This document shows, piece after piece, positions 59,659 through 64,000 of a DNA stretch of 64,000 bases (the stretch's first letter is position 1; each line of letters starts with the position of its first letter). Both the position numbers and the translations under genes were made by a program. The notes beneath the pieces were generated by a model that worked only from the letters and a program-made list of their open reading frames with translations, was not told the origin of the DNA and did no database searches. Source of the DNA: an uncultured Duncaniella sp. (GTDB taxonomy: Bacteria; Bacteroidota; Bacteroidia; Bacteroidales; Muribaculaceae); contig CAJTJG010000004.1 in assembly GCA_910576785.1 (NCBI GenBank), positions 124,001 through 188,000 of the forward strand, given 5' to 3'.

Positions 59659-59690
59659 CAAAGATAGTGAATCAATGCTTTTTATCCAAA
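59659..59690 (-). promoter_or_regulatory. Promoter of the TonB-domain gene
   Basis: On the minus strand TTTG (complement of 59687-59690) and TATCTTTG (complement of 59659-59666) are separated by exactly 20 bases, a full match. The start codon is 49 bases downstream. An 11-base G tract begins six bases upstream of the -33 box. Confidence 0.78.
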
Positions 59691-59695
59691 TAATT

Positions 59696-59706
59696 GGGGG
59701 GGGGGG
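59696..59706. repeat. Homopolymer tract, eleven G
   Basis: Uninterrupted G11 (C11 on the minus strand) beginning 6 bases upstream of the -33 box of the TonB-domain gene promoter. The longest G or C run I noticed in the window. Confidence 0.85.
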
Positions 59707-59756
59707 AATTTTACAAGATTTTTGAGTAGGGAGATCTGCGCTGCGTCTGGAGGGGT

Positions 59757-59848
59757 GGAAACAAAAGGGGCAGAAGTAACAGAATACCAATCGTCTATAT
59801 AACAATCAATTATTCTGTCACTTCTGTCCTTTTTTGTCCTTCTGTATC
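59757..59848. repeat. Degenerate inverted repeat (element 8), probable terminator
   Basis: Left arm 59757-59788 and right arm 59811-59842 pair imperfectly. The right side contains TTTGTCCTTCTGTATC (59833-59848), the exact complement of the 16-mer in elements 1 and 3. It begins at the end of the outer-membrane protein gene (59869, minus strand). Confidence 0.65.
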
Positions 59849-59868
59849 CTTCTATGCTATACTACGGC

Positions 59869-60921
59869 TCAGCGGGTTTTGCGGCGGAAGGTCAGGGCGT
59901 CGAGCGATACGGTGAGTATGAGGCGCTGGTAGAATTCAAAGCTCCCTTTGGCCGCGTTGAAGTCAAGGGTGGCCGTGAGGTTCACCTCACGCCGCGAGAG
60001 GATGTAGAGGTAGATGTCCGTGCGGTTGTAGAAACTCGACTGGAAGTATGGTTCGCCCTGATAGAGCAGTGGGCCGTAGGTGGAATAGTGAGGAAAGAGT
60101 TTGCCTCCGGCATAGAGTGTGTTTTTCACTCCGAGCCAACGGTAGCGGGCCATCACCTCGAGCCATCCTCCCACGGGCACACGCCAGCGGTTGTCAAACT
60201 TGCGGTCGCGGTCCACGTTGACCACGGCACCACCCCTTATCATCAGCGAGTCCATGGCTACGGCACGCCGTCCGAGGTCAATGCCCACATAGGGGTTGAA
60301 CACGAAATTGTCTACCACACCGTCCTGATCGTCAGGATCCTCGGCCCTGCGGGCAAGATGGTTCATCATGGCATGGGCGCCCACGAAGAAGTCGCCCTGA
60401 CGGGGGTGCCACTGCGCATGGGCCACGATGTTGAATGCTTCCCTCTGGCTGCGGGTCTGCATGCCGCGCCAGTCCAGGTATGCGTCCATGAAGCTGCGGC
60501 CGTCCACATACTGCACGAGCGCTCCGCGTATGTTGGCCTGATGATAGGCCATGGAGTCGCTCCACAGGAATCCGGGCATCTCCTCGCGCAGCTGTTTGCG
60601 CGGAAACATGCCCATGGAGAAGCGCCAGGCTGTGCCCTCGTAGCGGTAATAGAGCGTAGGGGAGATACGGTGGCCCTCCCATTCGCACCCTATGGGCTGA
60701 TACCACACCACGCCTCCGGCTATTCGGCTCTCGTCCGACAGTCTCAGCCCCACCTCGGGGGCCAGACGTGTGAAGAAATAGGTCTTGGAGGAGGTCATGT
60801 TGCCATCCCCCTCGCGGTTGTCAAAAACGGACTCGAAGTCCAGACCCCACGTGGGGGTCTGGGCTCCGAGCGATATTGCGGCCACAAGAGCCTGGAGAAT
60901 CAGTGCAAAGCGTTTCATCAT
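59869..60921 (-). CDS. Outer-membrane beta-barrel protein, uncharacterised
   Basis: 350 residues with signal peptide MMKRFALILQALVAAISLGA. Alternating amphipathic strands rich in Y, W, R and G (for example ISPTLYYRYEGTAWRFSMGM) and repeated R/F-terminated strands suggest a barrel. No family is recognised. Its start overlaps the last codons of the GH3 gene (ATGA), so it is probably co-expressed. A role in import of the released sugars is speculation. Confidence 0.62.
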   Translation of the reverse strand: MMKRFALILQALVAAISLGAQTPTWGLDFESVFDNREGDGNMTSSKTYFFTRLAPEVGLRLSDESRIAGGVVWYQPIGCEWEGHRISPTLYYRYEGTAWRFSMGMFPRKQLREEMPGFLWSDSMAYHQANIRGALVQYVDGRSFMDAYLDWRGMQTRSQREAFNIVAHAQWHPRQGDFFVGAHAMMNHLARRAEDPDDQDGVVDNFVFNPYVGIDLGRRAVAMDSLMIRGGAVVNVDRDRKFDNRWRVPVGGWLEVMARYRWLGVKNTLYAGGKLFPHYSTYGPLLYQGEPYFQSSFYNRTDIYLYILSRREVNLTATLDFNAAKGSFEFYQRLILTVSLDALTFRRKTR

Positions 60922-63251
60922 ATGTTAGGACGATCCCATGTGGTGGTTGAGGTGCAGCGCACGGGCACGGTGAGCTGGCCGCAGCGCAGTGTGAAGTCAC
61001 CCTCCTCGAGTGTCCAGCGGCCGTCGGCACCTACAAAGGCGAGGTCGGAGGCGCGGAGAGAGAACTCAACCTTGCGTGTCTCTCCCGGCATGAGCGCTAT
61101 CTTGGTGAACGCGCGCAGACGCTTGTTGTCGGGCACAAGCGAGGCCACGAGGTCGGACGAGTAGAGAAGCACCGGTTCCATGCCGTCCATATTCCCCGTA
61201 TTGGTGACGAGGAGCGAGACAGTGAGCACGTCGGAGGCCGTGAACTCGCTCTTGTCCACCTTCATGTCCTTGTACTCGAAGGTGGTGTAGCTCTTGCCGT
61301 AGCCGAAGGGCCACTGCACGTTGACGCGGGCGTCATAGTCGTAGGCTCCCTCCATGCGGCCCACTTCCTCGCTGGTCTTGTAGTCGTAGGTGACGAGTGA
61401 GTTGATCTCGCGGGGATAGGTGAAGGGGAGCTTGGCCGAGAAGTTGGTGTCGCCGGCCAGCAGACGGGCCAGGGCGTCGCCACCGAAGTTGCCGGGGAGC
61501 ATGATGTCGACCACACCTTTGGCCAGAGGCTCGATGTCGGCAATGATGCGCGGACGCCCTTCGTTGAGAATCAGCACAATGGGCTTGCCTGTGGCTGAGA
61601 GGGCCTTGACCATGTCGCGCTGATTGGCCGAGAGGTGGAGATCGGTGAGGTTGCCGGGGGTCTCGCAGTAGGAGTTCTCGCCTATGCAGGCCACGATCAC
61701 GTCGGCGCCGGCTGCGGCCTTGACGGCATCGTCATATCCCACCACGATCTCATCCTGCCAACCCTTCTTCTCGTCAAACACCACTGTGGGCACCAGACTC
61801 ACGTTTGTCTTGCCGAAACGCTCGGCGAGGGCCTCGAACACCGTGTTGTAGTCGGACGCGAACTTGTCGGCGAGATGTCCCTGCCATGAATATGACCATC
61901 CGCCGTTGAGCGAGCGCATGGAGTTGGCCGTCGGACCGGTCACGAGGATCTTCACGCCCTCCTTGAGCGGGAGTATGCCATCGTCGTTCTTCAGGAGCAC
62001 CATGGTCTGCTCGGCGGCACGCAGGGCGGCTTCGCCGTGGGCCTTGGATCCGAACTCGGGATAATTCTTCAGATAGGTGTCGGGGTGGTCGAAGAGACCG
62101 AGTCGCATCTTCAGGCGCACCACTCTCGCGGCGGCATCGTCAATACGGCTCATGGGCACGAGCCCCTCCTCCACCAGTTCCTTGAGCAGCACGCAGTAGT
62201 CGCAGCTGTACGGCTCCATGGCCATGTCGATACCGGCGTTGATGGCCATGCGTATGGCGTCCTTCTTGTCGCGGGCCACTTTCTCGCGGGTGTAGAGGTT
62301 GTTGATGTCGGCCCAGTCGGTGACGATCATACCATCCCACTGCAGATCCTCCTTGAGCCACTTGGTGAGCAGGAGGGGATTGGCGTGGACAGGCATGCCG
62401 TTGATGGACGAAGAGTTGACCATCAGCGTCAGAGCGCCGCTTTTTATGGCCGAAAGGTAGGGAGCGAAATGCTTCTCGCGCAGATCGGAGGGTGATATGT
62501 AGGCCGGTGTGCGGTCCTTGCCGGAATAGGGCACTCCGTAGCCCATGAAGTGCTTGATGGACACGGCTATATGGTCAGGACCGACATGGTTGGGATCCTC
62601 ACCCTGGAAGCCCTTTACCGCTGCAGCGCCCATGAGGGAGTTGACGAGCGGATCCTCACCGTAGTTCTCCCAGAAACGCGGCCAGCGTGGATCGCGGGCC
62701 AGGTCGAGGGTGGGCGAGAATGTCCAGGGGCAGTCGCTCGCGCGGGTCTCGTAGGCGGTTATCTCGGCAGCCGTACGGGCCACGGAGGTGTCAAACGACG
62801 CCGCTACATTGAGGTTCTGCGGGAAGAGTGTGCCGTCGGCCGTATAGGTGGTGCCATGATTCTGGTCGAGACCGAATATCGTAGGGATGCCGGTATGGGC
62901 TATCGACGCCGCCTGTATCTGCGGGATGAGCTCGCACCACTCGGCGGCGGTGATGCTCACGCCACCGGGAGTGTTGAGAAACGAACCTATCTTGTAGGTG
63001 CCTATCACACTGTCGGCCTTCTGCTTCGAGAAGTGGAACTTGCCTGCGGCGTCGCTGTAGCCTATTATATCCACCTGCAGCTGTGTCATCTGGCCGATTT
63101 TTTCTTCGAGTGTCATCGAGGCCACCTTTTCGGCCACACGCTTCTCGAGCGCGGCGTCGGGGGGAATGACCGGAAGGGTGATGGGGTCATAGGCCAGTGC
63201 GGGCATAGCTGCCACACAGCCCATGGTCAGTGAGAGGATTGCTGTTTTCAT
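60918..63251 (-). CDS. bglX: GH3 family beta-glucosidase (BglX-like)
   Basis: 777 residues from ATG 63251 with signal peptide MKTAILSLTMGCVAAMPALA, so periplasmic or exported. GH3 N-terminal (about residues 40-380) with KVASMTLEEKIGQMTQL and the nucleophile aspartate in IVTDWADINNLY (about residue 312). GH3 C-terminal domain (LVTGPTANSMRSLNGGWSY) and fibronectin III-like C-terminus (SLLVTNTGNMDGMEPVLLY). It hydrolyses terminal beta-linked glucosyl units from oligosaccharides; linkage preference is not visible. The longer open frame upstream runs inside the HD gene. ATGA overlap with it. Confidence 0.92.
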   Translation of the reverse strand: MKTAILSLTMGCVAAMPALAYDPITLPVIPPDAALEKRVAEKVASMTLEEKIGQMTQLQVDIIGYSDAAGKFHFSKQKADSVIGTYKIGSFLNTPGGVSITAAEWCELIPQIQAASIAHTGIPTIFGLDQNHGTTYTADGTLFPQNLNVAASFDTSVARTAAEITAYETRASDCPWTFSPTLDLARDPRWPRFWENYGEDPLVNSLMGAAAVKGFQGEDPNHVGPDHIAVSIKHFMGYGVPYSGKDRTPAYISPSDLREKHFAPYLSAIKSGALTLMVNSSSINGMPVHANPLLLTKWLKEDLQWDGMIVTDWADINNLYTREKVARDKKDAIRMAINAGIDMAMEPYSCDYCVLLKELVEEGLVPMSRIDDAAARVVRLKMRLGLFDHPDTYLKNYPEFGSKAHGEAALRAAEQTMVLLKNDDGILPLKEGVKILVTGPTANSMRSLNGGWSYSWQGHLADKFASDYNTVFEALAERFGKTNVSLVPTVVFDEKKGWQDEIVVGYDDAVKAAAGADVIVACIGENSYCETPGNLTDLHLSANQRDMVKALSATGKPIVLILNEGRPRIIADIEPLAKGVVDIMLPGNFGGDALARLLAGDTNFSAKLPFTYPREINSLVTYDYKTSEEVGRMEGAYDYDARVNVQWPFGYGKSYTTFEYKDMKVDKSEFTASDVLTVSLLVTNTGNMDGMEPVLLYSSDLVASLVPDNKRLRAFTKIALMPGETRKVEFSLRASDLAFVGADGRWTLEEGDFTLRCGQLTVPVRCTSTTTWDRPNI

Positions 63252-64000
63252 GCTTGGGTTGATTTTTCCTGGGGTGATTTCTTGAGTTCGGGATAGGAGA
63301 TGCGTGAGTGGTACATGGTGCGCAGACGCTGTATGAAGGTGTCCTTGATGGTCTGCACGTCGCGGAACGATATGGGCGACTGATTGTGCAGTCCTTCGGC
63401 TATCTGTCCGTCTATTATCTTGTTGACCAGAGCCGTGATGGCCTCCGGCGAATGGTCGTGCATGGAGCGCGAGGCAGCCTCGATGGAGTCGGCCATCATC
63501 AGCAGCGATGTCTCGCGGGTCTGCGGGTCGGGACCGGGATAGGTGAATGGTGCCTCGTCGACGGTCTCGCCCGGGTGGGCATTGCAATAGGTGTTGTAGA
63601 AGTAGCGAGCCTTGCCGGCGCCGTGGTGCTCGGCTATGAACTGGCGTATGGCCTGCGGGAGTTTCGACTTCTCGGCCATCTGGAGTCCGTCCCTAACATG
63701 GTCGGTGACTATACGGGCACTCTGCAGGGGGTCGAGTGCGTCGTGCGGGTTCACACCGTGCTGGTTCTCGGTGAAGAACGCCGGATTCTTGATCTTGCCG
63801 ATGTCGTGGTATAGAGCGCCTGTGCGGACCATCTGCACGTTGGCACCGATGCGCAGCGCTGCTGCAGAGGCGAGGTTGCTCACGGCCATGGAGTGGTTGA
63901 ATGTGCCGGGACACTTCTCGGACAGCTCCCTGAGCAGGGGATTGTTGGTGTCCGACAGCTCCACGAGAGTCACTCTTGACGTGAAGCCGAACACCCTCTC
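63248..64000 (-). CDS. 7TM-HD (PgpH-like) phosphodiesterase, N-terminally truncated by the window
   Basis: The frame is open to base 64000 (ERVFGFTSRVTLVELSD), so the gene starts beyond the window. The HD domain has FNHSMAVSNLASAAALRIG, the metal motif HDIGKIKNPAFFTEN, and a LMMADSIEAASRSM second-shell segment. The preceding membrane helices typical of 7TMR-HDED proteins lie outside. Homologues (PgpH) hydrolyse cyclic di-AMP; that activity is inferred. Its stop overlaps the GH3 start. Confidence 0.88.
   Translation of the reverse strand, partial: ERVFGFTSRVTLVELSDTNNPLLRELSEKCPGTFNHSMAVSNLASAAALRIGANVQMVRTGALYHDIGKIKNPAFFTENQHGVNPHDALDPLQSARIVTDHVRDGLQMAEKSKLPQAIRQFIAEHHGAGKARYFYNTYCNAHPGETVDEAPFTYPGPDPQTRETSLLMMADSIEAASRSMHDHSPEAITALVNKIIDGQIAEGLHNQSPISFRDVQTIKDTFIQRLRTMYHSRISYPELKKSPQEKSTQA

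Noticed and set aside
59696..59706. G11 as a sequencing or assembly artefact
   Set aside because: Cannot be excluded from one sequence, but its placement beside a full-consensus promoter made it worth reporting as a candidate and not dismissing.

Overview
The window is GC-rich chromosomal DNA from a member of the Bacteroidales, and I think most likely a Muribaculaceae-type gut commensal. Several things support this. Spaced promoters of the Bacteroidetes form (TTTG, 19-20 nt, TAnnTTTG) stand in front of many genes, and Shine-Dalgarno sites are mostly absent. The arginine operon carries the N-succinylornithine-type transcarbamylase. A DUF5106 protein, an Omp28-like protein and a Bacteroidetes-type ECF sigma factor are present. 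The order tRNAs-tuf-tRNA-Trp-secE-nusG-rplKAJL-rpoBC is also typical. The family placement is inference.

Layout. 1-10.3 kb: the end of cysS, an MscS channel, a DUF5106/thioredoxin-like protein, a DoxX protein, mnmA, a bifunctional nuclease, a nucleoside-permease-like transporter, rsmE, kdsA and an exported TPR protein, all on the plus strand. 10.5-17.8 kb: an Omp28-like secreted protein, malic enzyme, a zeta-type kinase with a small downstream partner, an ECF sigma factor and a phosphate-selective-type porin. 17.9-26.0 kb: an eight-gene arginine operon (GNAT-argG-argC-argD-argF'-argB-argE-argH) that appears to contain the whole glutamate-to-arginine route through succinylated intermediates apart from carbamoyl phosphate supply. 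26.1-39.3 kb, minus strand: recA, then a dpm-pyrC-korA-korB transcription unit, then a lipoprotein-YfhO-small protein-xerD unit, then a phosphohexomutase. 39.9-53.3 kb, minus strand: the core transcription/translation operon rpoC to four tRNAs, read from a near-consensus promoter at 53.34-53.37 kb. 53.6-64 kb: yebC, pheT, a PduO-type cobalamin adenosyltransferase, riboflavin synthase, two poorly known proteins, an outer-membrane protein, a GH3 beta-glucosidase and the C-terminal part of a 7TM-HD phosphodiesterase.

There are no insertion sequences, prophage genes, CRISPR arrays or rRNA genes in the window. The clearest unexplained structure is a dispersed family of at least eight intergenic inverted repeats. 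Their 5' arms are always purine-rich and built from the words GGACAAA, AGAAGGACA and GAAACAGAAG. Several have perfect or near-perfect stems of 36-45 bp. All lie just after genes, so they look like long-stem terminators, but arms at distant loci share identical 16-mers. The most elaborate copy, between pgm and rpoC, encloses three GC-rich hairpins with one shared core. A second item is an 11-base G tract directly abutting a good promoter of a TonB-domain gene, a candidate phase-variable switch.
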